From NCBI GenBank assembly GCA_964511185.1, contig CAZEDU010000102.1:1-18129 (forward strand): a stretch of 18,129 nt of DNA, given 5' to 3'. The DNA is from CAZEDU01 sp964511185. Its GTDB lineage: Bacteria > Myxococcota > Myxococcia > Myxococcales > Myxococcaceae. The position numbers were made by a program, and so were the translations under genes. The stretch's first letter is position 1; the number at the start of each line of letters is the position of its first letter. This document shows, one piece after another, positions 1-7,552 of the stretch. The notes under the pieces were generated by a model. That model did not search any database and was not told the DNA's origin. It saw nothing but the letters and a program-made list of their open reading frames with translations.

Positions 1-1161
1 AACGTGGTGGCGCTGCCGGTCGCGCTCGCCGAGCGGCTGGGCGTGCGCGACGGCGATTGGGTCTCGGTGACGGTGGGCGGCAAGGCCATCGCCTGCCCCG
101 CGGTGGCGCAGCCGGGGCAGCACGAGCGCACCGTCGCGGTCGCGCTGGGCTATGGCCGCACCGCGGTGGGGCCGCTGGGTCACCTGGTGGGGGTGGACGC
201 GTTCTCCTTGACCGCGCACGCGTCGGGCCGGCCGCGGCTGGAGCAGCGCGGGGTGAAGGTGGAGAAGGCCGCGGGCCACACCGAGCTGGCGCGGACGCAG
301 CTGCACGGCCGGCTCGAGGGGCGGCCGCACGTCATCGAGCTCACCGCCGCCCAGGTGGCCGCCGGGCACACCGCGCGCGAGGCGGCGAGCGCGGGCCACG
401 GCGGGGAGCAGACGACCACGCGCCGCTCGATGTGGTCGGGCCACAGCTACCCCGGGCACCGGTGGGCGCTCGCGGTCGACCTGTCGGCGTGCACCGGCTG
501 CAGCGCGTGCGTGGTGTCGTGCCAGGCCGAGAACAACATTCCGGTCGTCGGCGCCGACGAGGTGCGCCGGCACCGCGACATGGCGTGGATGCGCATCGAC
601 CGGTACTACGCGGGCGTGGGCGACCAGACGCGGGTGGTGCATCAGCCGATGATGTGCCAGCACTGCGAGAACGCGCCCTGCGAGACGGTGTGCCCGGTGT
701 TGGCGACGGTGCACTCGAACGAAGGGCTCAACCAGCAGGTCTACAACCGCTGCGTCGGCACCCGGTACTGCGCCAACAACTGCCCGACCAAGGTTCGGCG
801 GTTCAACTGGTTCAACTACCCGCACGAGGATCCGCTCGAGCGCATGGTGCTCAACCCCGACGTGGCGGTGCGCAGCCGCGGCGTGATGGAGAAATGCTCG
901 ATGTGCGTGCAGCGCATTGAGGAGCAGCGGGCGCTGGCGCGGCGCGAGGGGCGGCCGATCCGCGACGGCGACATCCAGACCGCGTGCCAGCAGAGCTGCC
1001 CGGCGCAGGCCATCACCTTCGGCGACTTGAACGACCCGAGCAGCCGGGTGGCGAAGGCGGTGCGCGACGGCCGGGCCTACCAGCTGCTCGAGGAGCTCAA
1101 CATCGGGCCGGTGGTCTCGTACCTGGCCAAGGTTCGCAACGGCGGAGGGGAACATGAGTGA
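1..1161 (+). CDS. actB: Alternative Complex III iron-sulfur subunit ActB, 3' part
   Basis: The reading frame is open from the first base, so the 5' end lies outside the window; 386 codons remain. The first ~55 residues look like the C-terminal molybdopterin-dinucleotide-binding-type domain (LGVRDGDWVSV, then a PGQ and GYGR element), as in the molybdopterin-oxidoreductase-like half of ActB. From about nt 475 a ferredoxin-like domain follows. Cysteine codons at nt 490, 499, 508 and 520 form CxxCxxCxxxC, and those at 655, 664, 679 and 691 form a second group. Two more groups follow (RCVGTRYCANNCP and CSMC...CQQSCP). This is the four-cluster pattern known for ActB, three [4Fe-4S] and one [3Fe-4S]. 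The protein should sit on the periplasmic face and pass electrons from quinol oxidation towards the haem subunits. The gene overlaps actC by 8 nt. The adjacent NrfD-like, DUF3341, cytochrome and ActF genes make the assignment firm. Confidence 0.93.
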   Translation, partial: NVVALPVALAERLGVRDGDWVSVTVGGKAIACPAVAQPGQHERTVAVALGYGRTAVGPLGHLVGVDAFSLTAHASGRPRLEQRGVKVEKAAGHTELARTQLHGRLEGRPHVIELTAAQVAAGHTAREAASAGHGGEQTTTRRSMWSGHSYPGHRWALAVDLSACTGCSACVVSCQAENNIPVVGADEVRRHRDMAWMRIDRYYAGVGDQTRVVHQPMMCQHCENAPCETVCPVLATVHSNEGLNQQVYNRCVGTRYCANNCPTKVRRFNWFNYPHEDPLERMVLNPDVAVRSRGVMEKCSMCVQRIEEQRALARREGRPIRDGDIQTACQQSCPAQAITFGDLNDPSSRVAKAVRDGRAYQLLEELNIGPVVSYLAKVRNGGGEHE

Positions 1162-2566
1162 GCACGGCGTCTCGACCCTGCGCACGCCGCTGGTCACCGA
1201 GGAGCGGACCTACGCGCAGCTCACGGAGGAGATCTGCTCCCCGATGGAGCGGCGGCCGTCGGGCGCGTGGTGGATCGCGTTCGGCATCGCGCTCGCGGCG
1301 CTGGGGCTGGGGGCCGCGATGGTCGGCTACCAGATCGCCACCGGCGTCGGGGTGTGGGGGCTCAACAAGACCGTCGGCTGGGCGTTCGACATCACCAACT
1401 TCGTCTTCTGGGTCGGCATCGGCCACGCCGGCACGCTCATCTCGGCCATCTTGTTTCTGTTCCGGCAGAAGTGGCGCACGAGCATCAACCGTTCCGCCGA
1501 GGCGATGACGCTGTTCGCGGTCTTGTGCGCGGCCATCTTCCCCATCATTCACATGGGGCGGCCCTGGCTGGGGCTCTGGATGTTCCCCTACCCCAACTCG
1601 CGCGGCTCGCTGTGGGTGAACTTCCGCTCGCCCTTGCTGTGGGACGTGTTCGCCATCTCGACCTACCTGACCATCTCGGCGGTGTTCTGGTACATCGGGC
1701 TGATTCCCGACCTGGCGACGGTTCGGGACCGGGCGAAGGGCTGGCTCAAGCGCAGCGTGTTCGGGCTGCTCTCGTTCGGCTGGAACGGGTCGAGCCGCAC
1801 CTGGTCGCGCTACGAGACGGTGTACCTGCTGCTCGCCGGGCTGGCGACGCCGCTGGTCGTCTCGGTGCACACCATCGTCTCGATGGACTTCGCCACCTCG
1901 GTGATTCCGGGCTGGCACGCGACCATCTTCCCGCCCTACTTCGTGGCCGGCGCGGTCTTCTCGGGCTTCGCGATGGTGCTGACCTTGATGGTCATCACCC
2001 GGAAGGTCCTTGGCTTCGAGCACCTCATCACCGTGCGCCACCTCGAGAACATGACGAAGGTGATCATCGTCACCGGCGGAATCGTCGGGTTCGCGTACGC
2101 CACCGAGCTGTTCACCGCCTGGTACTCGGGCAGCCACTACGAGCGCTTCGCCTTCTGGAACCGCGCGACCGGGCCGTTCGCGTGGGCCTACTGGACGATG
2201 GTGGCCTGCAACGTCGTCACCCCGCAGCTGTTCTGGTTCAAGAAGGTGCGCACGTCGCCGTGGGTCATCTTCGCGCTCTCGCTCGTCATCAACGTGGGCA
2301 TGTGGTTCGAGCGGTTCGTCATCATCGTCACCTCGCTGCACCGCGACTTCTTGCCGTCGAGCTGGTCGAGCTACCGGCCGACCTTCGTCGAGGTGGGGAC
2401 GTTCATCGGCACCTTCGGCCTGTTCTTCACGCTGTTTCTGCTCTTCGTGCGCGTGTTGCCCGCCATCAGCATCGGCGAGGTCAAGGCGGTGGCGCGCTTC
2501 GCCCGTCACCCGCCCCCCAAGGCGCGCCACGACGAGGTCCCCGTGAAGAAAGGAGCCGCCGCATGA
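1154..2566 (+). CDS. actC: Alternative Complex III membrane subunit ActC (NrfD/PsrC family)
   Basis: This 470-aa integral membrane protein has about ten hydrophobic helices and belongs to the NrfD/PsrC family. In Alternative Complex III, ActC carries a quinol-binding site next to the Fe-S subunit. Family-typical sequence is seen in GHAGTLISAILFLFRQKWR, in the following INRSAEAMT stretch, and in IHMGRPW. The ATG at 1154 is preceded by a strong ribosome binding site (GGAGGGG, 1144-1150), and the start lies inside the end of actB, so the two are probably translationally coupled. The gene ends by overlapping actD in ATGA. The length matches the family. NrfD-like subunits also occur in polysulfide and nitrite reductases, but the full act gene order here excludes those. 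Confidence 0.95.
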   Translation: MSEHGVSTLRTPLVTEERTYAQLTEEICSPMERRPSGAWWIAFGIALAALGLGAAMVGYQIATGVGVWGLNKTVGWAFDITNFVFWVGIGHAGTLISAILFLFRQKWRTSINRSAEAMTLFAVLCAAIFPIIHMGRPWLGLWMFPYPNSRGSLWVNFRSPLLWDVFAISTYLTISAVFWYIGLIPDLATVRDRAKGWLKRSVFGLLSFGWNGSSRTWSRYETVYLLLAGLATPLVVSVHTIVSMDFATSVIPGWHATIFPPYFVAGAVFSGFAMVLTLMVITRKVLGFEHLITVRHLENMTKVIIVTGGIVGFAYATELFTAWYSGSHYERFAFWNRATGPFAWAYWTMVACNVVTPQLFWFKKVRTSPWVIFALSLVINVGMWFERFVIIVTSLHRDFLPSSWSSYRPTFVEVGTFIGTFGLFFTLFLLFVRVLPAISIGEVKAVARFARHPPPKARHDEVPVKKGAAA

Positions 2567-3087
2567 GCCATCGAACGGTGGTGGGCTACTACGAGAACGA
2601 AGAGGACGTGCTCGCGGCCGTGCGCGCCACGCGCGAGGCGGGCTACGTGATTCGCGACGTCTTCACCCCCTTCGCCGTCCACGGCATGGACGAAGCGCTG
2701 GGCCTCAAGCCCTCGCGGCTCACGTTCGTGTGCTTCGGCGCGGGGCTCTTCGGGCTCATCAGCGCGCTCGCGCTGCAGTACTACGCGTCGGTGGTGAGCT
2801 GGCCGCTCAACGTGGGCGGCAAGCCGTTCAACTCGCTCCCCGCGTTCATTCCGGTCGCGTTCGAGGTGACGGTGCTCTTCGCCGGCCTGACGACGGTGGC
2901 GGCGTTTCTCCTCCTCACGCGCACGCTGCCCGGCGCGCGCAAGCTGCGGCTGCCGCGGGTGTGCGACGACCGGTTCGCCATTCTCTTGGCGCCGAGCGAG
3001 CGCGGGCTCGACCTGCTGTTGGCCGAGCGCCACCTGCGCGAGCTGGGCGCGGCCGAGGTCGTTCAGGTGGAGGTGGGCAGGCCATGA
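2563..3087 (+). CDS. actD: Alternative Complex III subunit ActD (DUF3341)
   Basis: This 174-aa protein matches the DUF3341/ActD pattern. A soluble N-terminal part (YYENEEDVLAAVRATREAGY, then DVFTPFAVHGMDEALGL) is followed by two transmembrane helices at about residues 53-75 and 97-122, and a short soluble C-terminal tail. ActD is a structural membrane subunit of the complex without a cofactor. The ATG at 2563 overlaps the actC TGA by 4 nt (ATGA) and has an AGGAG ribosome binding site at 2551-2555. The gene overlaps actE in the same way. Order between actC and actE is the canonical one. Confidence 0.92.
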   Translation: MSHRTVVGYYENEEDVLAAVRATREAGYVIRDVFTPFAVHGMDEALGLKPSRLTFVCFGAGLFGLISALALQYYASVVSWPLNVGGKPFNSLPAFIPVAFEVTVLFAGLTTVAAFLLLTRTLPGARKLRLPRVCDDRFAILLAPSERGLDLLLAERHLRELGAAEVVQVEVGRP

Positions 3088-3650
3088 GAGCCACACTCGT
3101 CGCGGCGCTGGGTCTCTTCTTCTGCGCGTGCCCGCAGGACCCGTCGGTGCCCCGACGCGAGTTCCTGCCCGAGATGGTCGACTCGGTGCCCTACGACGCG
3201 TTCGCCCCCAACCCGGTGACGCGCGATGGCAAGACGCTGCTCGCGCCGCCGGCCGGCACCGTCGCGCGGGGCGAGCTCTTCGCCCCCTTCGGCCCCGGCG
3301 CCGAGGAGCAGGCGCGCGCCGGCAGCGAGCTGACGAACCCCGTCGAGCCGACGGCCCAGGCGCTCCAGCGCGGCGAGGCCGCCTTCCTCACCTACTGCGG
3401 CAGCTGCCACGGCAAATCCGCCGAGGGCGACGGCCCGGTGGTGCCGAAGTTCCCCACGCCGCCTTCGCTCGTCACGGGGCGGGCCAAGACGCTGCCCGAC
3501 GGCGCCCTGTTCCACATCATCACGCACGGCCAGGGGCTGATGGGCGCGCACGGCGTGCAGGTCGCGCGGGCCGACCGCTGGCGAATCATTCACCACCTGC
3601 GGCGGCTGCAGTCGACGGCCGGCCGCGCTGAGCAGACGGGGGCGCCATGA
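3084..3650 (+). CDS. actE: Alternative Complex III monohaem cytochrome c subunit ActE
   Basis: This is a 188-aa exported monohaem c-type cytochrome. The N-terminus is a short hydrophobic signal with cysteines at 14 and 16; FFCAC resembles a lipobox, so it may be a lipoprotein anchored by C16, but the match is imperfect. The haem-binding motif CGSCH is at residues 105-109, and M153 in GQGLMGAHG is a plausible axial ligand. The stretch between them (AEGDGPVVPKFPTPPSL) is typical of ActE and related cytochromes. Its role is to receive electrons within Alternative Complex III and hand them to a soluble carrier or an oxidase. The start overlaps actD by ATGA and the end overlaps actF by ATGA. Only one CxxCH is present; the multihaem subunit ActA would lie upstream of the window. 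Confidence 0.93.
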   Translation: MRATLVAALGLFFCACPQDPSVPRREFLPEMVDSVPYDAFAPNPVTRDGKTLLAPPAGTVARGELFAPFGPGAEEQARAGSELTNPVEPTAQALQRGEAAFLTYCGSCHGKSAEGDGPVVPKFPTPPSLVTGRAKTLPDGALFHIITHGQGLMGAHGVQVARADRWRIIHHLRRLQSTAGRAEQTGAP

Positions 3651-4804
3651 ACGCATCCGGCGAATTCTTGACGGCGGAGGAGCGGCGCGCGCTCTGGGTG
3701 CTGGTGGGCGCCGGCGCGGTGGCGCTGGGCGTGGGGCTGGCCGTTCAGCCGGTGCAGGCGCTGACCAGCGTGCTGGTGAGCGCGGCGCTCCTCACCAGCA
3801 TCGGGACGGGGGCCGTGCTGTTCCTGGCGCTGCACAGCGTGGCCAACGCCGGCTGGCACACCGCGCTCAAGCGGGTGCCCGAGGCGCTCACCGGCCTGTT
3901 GGTGCTCTCGGCGATCTCCTTCGTGCTCTTGCTGCCCGCCTCGCCGCTGCTCTTCTCGTGGATGCACGCCGCGCACGACCCGCTCGTGCACGCCAAGGCG
4001 GCCTACCTGAACTTTCCGTTCTTCTCGCTTCGCACCGTGGGCGCGTTCGCGCTCTGGCTCTTCTTCGCGTTCGTGCTGGTGCGGCGCTCGCGGCAGCAAG
4101 ACGCAGACGGCCGGCTCGAGCACACGCGCGCCGCGGTGGGCTGGTCGGCCGCGTTCTTGCCGGTCGGCGCCCTGACCTACTCGCTCTTCTGCACCGACTG
4201 GCTGATGTCGCTCGAGCCGCACTGGTTCTCGACCATCTTCGGCATGTACAACATCGGCGGCATGCTGGTGGCCTCGGTGGCGGCCATCACGGTGGTGACG
4301 GTGCTGTTGCGGCGGGCCGGCCACTTGAGCGCGGTGACCGAGGCGCACCTGCACGACTTGGGCAAGCTGCTGTTCGGCTTCTCCACGCTCTGGGCGTACC
4401 TGTGGGTCTCGCAGTTTCTGCTCATCTGGTACGCGAACCTGCCCGAGGAGACCAGCCACTACCTGGCGCGGATGGACGGCGGGTGGAGCCTCTTGTTCTG
4501 GGCCAACGTGGTGCTCGGCTGGGCCCTGCCCTTCTCGATGCTGCTGCCCAGGCGGGGCAAGCGATCGCCGACCAACCTGTTGTGGGCCGCCGGCTTCTTG
4601 TTGGGCGGCCGCTGGCTCGACCTGTACCTGCTCGCGGCGCCGCCGTCGCAGCCCGTTCACACCGGCATTGGCCTGGTCGACGTCCTGGTGCTCTTGGGCT
4701 TCTTGGCGGGCGCGGGCTTGATCATCGCCCGAGGGCTCGCGCGCGCGCCGCTGCTCGCCCAGAACGACCCCTACCTCATCGAGAGCCTGCACCACCGCGC
4801 CTGA
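3647..4804 (+). CDS. actF: Alternative Complex III membrane subunit ActF
   Basis: This 385-aa polytopic protein has about ten hydrophobic helices spread from residue 15 to 365. Family-like segments include LHSVANAGWHTALKRVPEAL, FSTIFGMYNIGGM and the WVSQFLLIWYANLPEE stretch. ActF is related in fold to ActC and the NrfD family, and is proposed in structural work on the complex to take part in proton movement or quinol binding. The ATG overlaps the actE stop in ATGA. It is the last recognisable act gene in the window. No cytochrome oxidase genes follow, although act operons in other bacteria often continue into them; the next gene begins only 15 nt later. Confidence 0.92.
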   Translation: MNASGEFLTAEERRALWVLVGAGAVALGVGLAVQPVQALTSVLVSAALLTSIGTGAVLFLALHSVANAGWHTALKRVPEALTGLLVLSAISFVLLLPASPLLFSWMHAAHDPLVHAKAAYLNFPFFSLRTVGAFALWLFFAFVLVRRSRQQDADGRLEHTRAAVGWSAAFLPVGALTYSLFCTDWLMSLEPHWFSTIFGMYNIGGMLVASVAAITVVTVLLRRAGHLSAVTEAHLHDLGKLLFGFSTLWAYLWVSQFLLIWYANLPEETSHYLARMDGGWSLLFWANVVLGWALPFSMLLPRRGKRSPTNLLWAAGFLLGGRWLDLYLLAAPPSQPVHTGIGLVDVLVLLGFLAGAGLIIARGLARAPLLAQNDPYLIESLHHRA

Positions 4805-4819
4805 CTTCGGAGACTTCTC

Positions 4820-5740
4820 ATGCATCGCCATTTCGTTCGCGCAGCCCTGGTCGTCGCCGTGGTGCTCGGCCCCGTTCGCGCCGTGCGGGCGAGCGAGGCG
4901 GACACCCCCGAAGCGCCGAAGGTCGCGCCCGCGCCCTCGGGCAAGTACTCGCTGCCCTGGATGCTTCGCCCGGCGGTGCCGGCGACGGTGGCTCGGCTCG
5001 ACACCGTCGGCGCCTGGTTCAACGGCGGCAGCACGGTGGTGACTGGGCTCATCGGAAGCTACCGAGTGACGCGCTCGTTCGCGCCGGTGGTGCGGATGGC
5101 GCTGGTCAGCCACCAGCCGGACGCGGGCGGAGGAAGGCTCGCGCTCACCAACCCGGTGCTCGGCGCCACCTACGCCATCGAGCCCGCGCCCGAGTGGCGC
5201 ATCGCGGCCTTCTTGGGAGCGACGGTGCCGGTCGGGTCGGGCGGCGGCAACACGCCTTCGCCCGAGGTGGCCGCGGCGGTGCGCGCGGGCATTCCGGCGC
5301 GCTCGGCGATGGACAACGCGATGTTCGCGGTGAACGACTTCACGGTGCTGCCGGGCGTCGACGTGGCGTGGGTGAAGGGCCGGTTCACCGCGCAGGGCGA
5401 GGCGACGGTGCTGTTCCTCAGCCGGGTGCGCGGCGAGCGGGTGCAGGCCGACGCGCGGCGCATCAACCTGACGGCCGGGCTGCACCTGGGCTACTTCGTC
5501 CTCGACGCGCTCTCGGTCGGCGCCGAGCTGCGCATGCAGCACTGGCTCTCGACGCCGGTCGCGGTGAGCGCCAACCCCAAGGCGCGCGACACGCGCACCG
5601 CGGCGCTGGGGCTTCGCTACCACCAGAAGGTCGGCCCGGTGCTGCTGCGGCCGGGGGTCTCGTACACGCGGCCGCTCGACGCGCCGCTGTCGGCGCAGGG
5701 CTACCAGATGTTCCAGCTGGACCTTCCGTTCGTCTTCTAA
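4820..5740 (+). CDS. predicted outer-membrane beta-barrel protein
   Basis: This 306-aa protein is not recognised at family level. It starts with a signal peptide (basic MHRHFVR, hydrophobic ALVVAVVLG, likely cleavage after VRA near residue 24). The remainder has many alternating polar/hydrophobic strand-like segments (for example WRIAAFLGATVPVG, LHLGYFVLDALSVGAELRM, LDLPFVF) and ends in phenylalanine, as outer-membrane barrel proteins usually do. No catalytic motif is visible. The ATG has a CGGAG ribosome binding site at 4808-4812. It starts 15 nt after actF and ends 6 nt before the tryptophanase gene, so co-transcription with both is likely. It could be a porin-like or structural barrel; a role in Alternative Complex III is not supported by the sequence itself. 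Confidence 0.72.
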   Translation: MHRHFVRAALVVAVVLGPVRAVRASEADTPEAPKVAPAPSGKYSLPWMLRPAVPATVARLDTVGAWFNGGSTVVTGLIGSYRVTRSFAPVVRMALVSHQPDAGGGRLALTNPVLGATYAIEPAPEWRIAAFLGATVPVGSGGGNTPSPEVAAAVRAGIPARSAMDNAMFAVNDFTVLPGVDVAWVKGRFTAQGEATVLFLSRVRGERVQADARRINLTAGLHLGYFVLDALSVGAELRMQHWLSTPVAVSANPKARDTRTAALGLRYHQKVGPVLLRPGVSYTRPLDAPLSAQGYQMFQLDLPFVF

Positions 5741-5746
5741 CCAGAC

Positions 5747-7132
5747 ATGTCCAACACCGAAGGCTTTCAGACCATCATCGAGCCGTTTCGAATCAAGTCG
5801 ATGGAGGCGATACGCCTCACCACGGCCGAGGAGCGCGAGGGGCTCATCCGCGCGGCCGGCTACAACCTGTTCGCGCTGCGCTCCGACGACGTGCTCATCG
5901 ACCTGCTCACCGACTCCGGCACCGGGGCGATGAGCGCCGAGCAATGGGCGGCGCTCCAGCGCGGCGACGAGAGCTACGCCGGCTCGCCGTCGTTCTTCCG
6001 CTTCGAGGCGGCGGTGCGCCACCTGTTCGGCTTCGCGCACGTCATTCCGACGCACCAGGGGCGGGCGGCCGAGAAGATTCTGTTCTCGGTGGTGGGAGGC
6101 CCCGGCAAGGTGGTGCCGAACAACACCCACTTCGACACCACGCGCGCCAACGTCGAGGCGACCGGCGCGGTGGCGGAGGACTGCCTCATCGCCGAGGGCA
6201 GGCAGCCGGCGGTCGTGCACCCGTTCAAGGGCAACATGGACCTGGCGCGGCTGGAGGCGGTGATTCGGGACGCCGGGCGCGGGCGGGTGCCGCTGGTGAT
6301 GGTGACCGTCACGAACAACTCCGGCGGGGGGCAGCCGGTGAGCCTGTCGAACCTGCGCGAGGTGCGGCGGCTGTGCGACCGGCACCAGCTGCCGTTGTTC
6401 CTCGACGGGTGCCGCTTCGCCGAGAACGCCTGGTTCATCCAGGAGCGCGAGAGCGGGTACGCCGAGCGGTCGGTCACCGAGATTGTGCAGGAGATGGCGT
6501 CGCTCGCCGACGGCATGACGATGTCGGCGAAGAAGGACGGGCTGGCGAACATCGGCGGCTGGCTGGCGATGCGAGACGACGCGCTCGCGCAGCGCTGCCG
6601 TGAGCTGCTCATCTTGACCGAGGGCTTTCCGACTTATGGAGGGCTGTCGGGCCGCGACCTGGAGGCGATCGCCCAGGGGCTCGAGGAGGTGGTGCAGCAC
6701 GACTACCTGCGCTACCGCGTGCGATCCACCGCGTACTTGGGAGACGCGCTCGCCAAGGCGGGCGTGCCGGTGGTGCTGCCGGTGGGGGGCCACGCGGTGT
6801 ACCTGGACGCGCGCGCGCTGCTGCCGCACGTGCCGCCGCTTCAGTACCCCGGCCAGGCGCTCGCGGTGGCGCTGTACCGCGAGGGCGGCGTGCGCGGCTG
6901 CGAGATCGGCTCGGTGATGTTCGGGCGCAAGCCCGACGGGCGCGAGGAGCCGGCGCCGCTCGAGCTGGTGCGGCTCGCGCTGCCGCGGCGAACGTATACG
7001 CAGAGCCACATCGACTACGTCATCGAGGTGGTGCTGCGCGTGGCCAAACGCGCAAGCGCGCTGACGGGCTTTCGGATTCGGCGCGCGCCCGAGCGGCTGC
7101 GCCACTTCTCAGCCGAGTTCGAGCCACTGTGA
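5747..7132 (+). CDS. tnaA: tryptophanase (tryptophan indole-lyase), PLP-dependent
   Basis: This 461-aa enzyme belongs to the beta-eliminating lyase family; it would split L-tryptophan into indole, pyruvate and ammonia in the cytoplasm. Family motifs run from near the start (EPFRIKS, residues 12-18) through LLTDSGTGAMS, PTHQGR and GGQPVS. D220 and R223 (LDGCRF) and the second lysine of SAKKD (K263) match the PLP-binding residues. The family also contains tyrosine phenol-lyase. At the positions that separate the two, this protein has D130, I387 and H453, like tryptophanase (Asp137, Ile/Val394 and His463 in known enzymes) rather than Thr, Arg and Phe. The overall backbone (TMSAKKDGLANIGG) nevertheless reads somewhat tyrosine-phenol-lyase-like. 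No clear Shine-Dalgarno precedes 5747; the start was chosen because EPFRIKS is conserved close to the N-terminus. No tnaC-type leader is visible upstream. The last 12 sense codons before the final Leu lie in a direct repeat that recurs at 7909-7945. Confidence 0.9.
   Translation: MSNTEGFQTIIEPFRIKSMEAIRLTTAEEREGLIRAAGYNLFALRSDDVLIDLLTDSGTGAMSAEQWAALQRGDESYAGSPSFFRFEAAVRHLFGFAHVIPTHQGRAAEKILFSVVGGPGKVVPNNTHFDTTRANVEATGAVAEDCLIAEGRQPAVVHPFKGNMDLARLEAVIRDAGRGRVPLVMVTVTNNSGGGQPVSLSNLREVRRLCDRHQLPLFLDGCRFAENAWFIQERESGYAERSVTEIVQEMASLADGMTMSAKKDGLANIGGWLAMRDDALAQRCRELLILTEGFPTYGGLSGRDLEAIAQGLEEVVQHDYLRYRVRSTAYLGDALAKAGVPVVLPVGGHAVYLDARALLPHVPPLQYPGQALAVALYREGGVRGCEIGSVMFGRKPDGREEPAPLELVRLALPRRTYTQSHIDYVIEVVLRVAKRASALTGFRIRRAPERLRHFSAEFEPL
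7089..7125. repeat. left copy of a 37-bp direct repeat (att-like)
   Basis: This stretch is identical over 37 bases to 7909-7945, 820 bp away. It lies inside the 3' end of the tryptophanase gene and encodes residues from E449 to P460. Similarity decays just beyond: both copies are followed within a few bases by TGA and a GCGCC(C) stretch. The two copies bracket the higBA module. This is what a site-specific or duplicative insertion at a gene 3' end would leave. Confidence 0.9.
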
Positions 7133-7173
7133 GCGCCCCACACGCAACCAACCGGGCGCATTCAGGCCGATAA

Positions 7174-7198
7174 TTAACGCTTGAGGTTAATGCGTTAA
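7174..7198 (+). promoter_or_regulatory. inverted repeat, probable HigA operator
   Basis: TTAACGC (7174-7180) and its exact reverse complement GCGTTAA (7192-7198) form a 7-bp perfect inverted repeat with an 11-bp spacer. It overlaps the predicted promoter of the toxin gene that begins at 7217. HigA-type antitoxins bind palindromes over their own promoter and repress the operon, so this is a good candidate site. Binding itself is an inference. Confidence 0.6.
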
Positions 7199-7209
7199 AT
7201 AGATAAATT
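7181..7209 (+). promoter_or_regulatory. predicted promoter of the higBA module
   Basis: A -35-like TTGAGG (7181-7186) and a -10-like TAAATT (7204-7209) are separated by exactly 17 bp, the usual sigma-70 spacing. The stretch is strikingly AT-rich against the surrounding GC-rich genes. With the start codon at 7217 the leader would be very short, possibly nearly leaderless. The inverted repeat at 7174-7198 covers the -35 element and spacer. Confidence 0.5.
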
Positions 7210-7216
7210 TGGGCTC

Positions 7217-7513
7217 GTGATCGAGGCCTTCGCGGACCAGGGCACGAGAGACATCTTCGAGGGGACCGACTCGAAGGCTGCTCGTCGGCAGCTTCCGAAG
7301 CAGCTTTGGGGGGTGGCGCGACGCAAGCTCGACTTGTTGAATCGGGCGGTGAGCATGGAGGACTTGAAGGTTCCTCCCGCCAACAGGCTCGAAAAGTTGA
7401 GCGGAGAGTTGGCAGGCAAGCTGTCCATCCGCATCAATGAGCAGTACCGGGTTGTCTTCCGGTTTGAAGCGGGAAAGGCGTCGGAAGTCTGGGTGGGCGA
7501 TTACCACGATTAG
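7217..7513 (+). CDS. higB: HigB-type (RelE superfamily) toxin, host-killing mRNA interferase
   Basis: This 98-aa protein matches the plasmid-maintenance killer / HigB family of RelE-fold toxins. In this family the toxin cleaves mRNA at the ribosome and is neutralised by the HigA antitoxin. Visible signatures are the N-terminal MIEAFADQGTRDIFEG, the ARRKLDLLNRA helix, and PPANRLEKLSGELAGKLSIR. The C-terminal strand block is IRINEQYRVVFRFE followed by VWVGDYHD, with the terminal YH typical of the family. The GTG at 7217 is the natural start because it gives the family-standard M-I-x-x-F N-terminus and an in-frame TAA lies at 7196. The toxin precedes the antitoxin, the inverted order characteristic of hig modules. 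It looks intact. It sits between the two 37-bp repeats, and its composition is less GC-rich than its neighbours. Confidence 0.88.
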   Translation: MIEAFADQGTRDIFEGTDSKAARRQLPKQLWGVARRKLDLLNRAVSMEDLKVPPANRLEKLSGELAGKLSIRINEQYRVVFRFEAGKASEVWVGDYHD

Positions 7514-7552
7514 CAGTGCACATCGATGGGGGAAGAAGCGAGGAAACGAAGA

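Noticed and set aside
1097..2530. A 477-codon open frame on the - strand opposite actC
   Set aside because: Composition is dominated by R, D, E and G with no domain; actC on the other strand is certain.
5741..5746. A tnaC-like regulatory leader peptide before the tryptophanase
   Set aside because: Only 6 nt separate the barrel gene stop from the tryptophanase start, leaving no room for a leader.
3958..6603. An 881-codon + strand frame spanning actF, the barrel gene and tnaA
   Set aside because: It is an alanine/arginine-rich shadow frame overlapping three supported genes and has no domain.
3590..7105. A 1171-codon open frame on the - strand
   Set aside because: It lies opposite actF, the barrel gene and tnaA, which have clear families. 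Its translation is low-complexity, rich in R, H, E, Q and P, as expected for the antisense of GC-rich codons.
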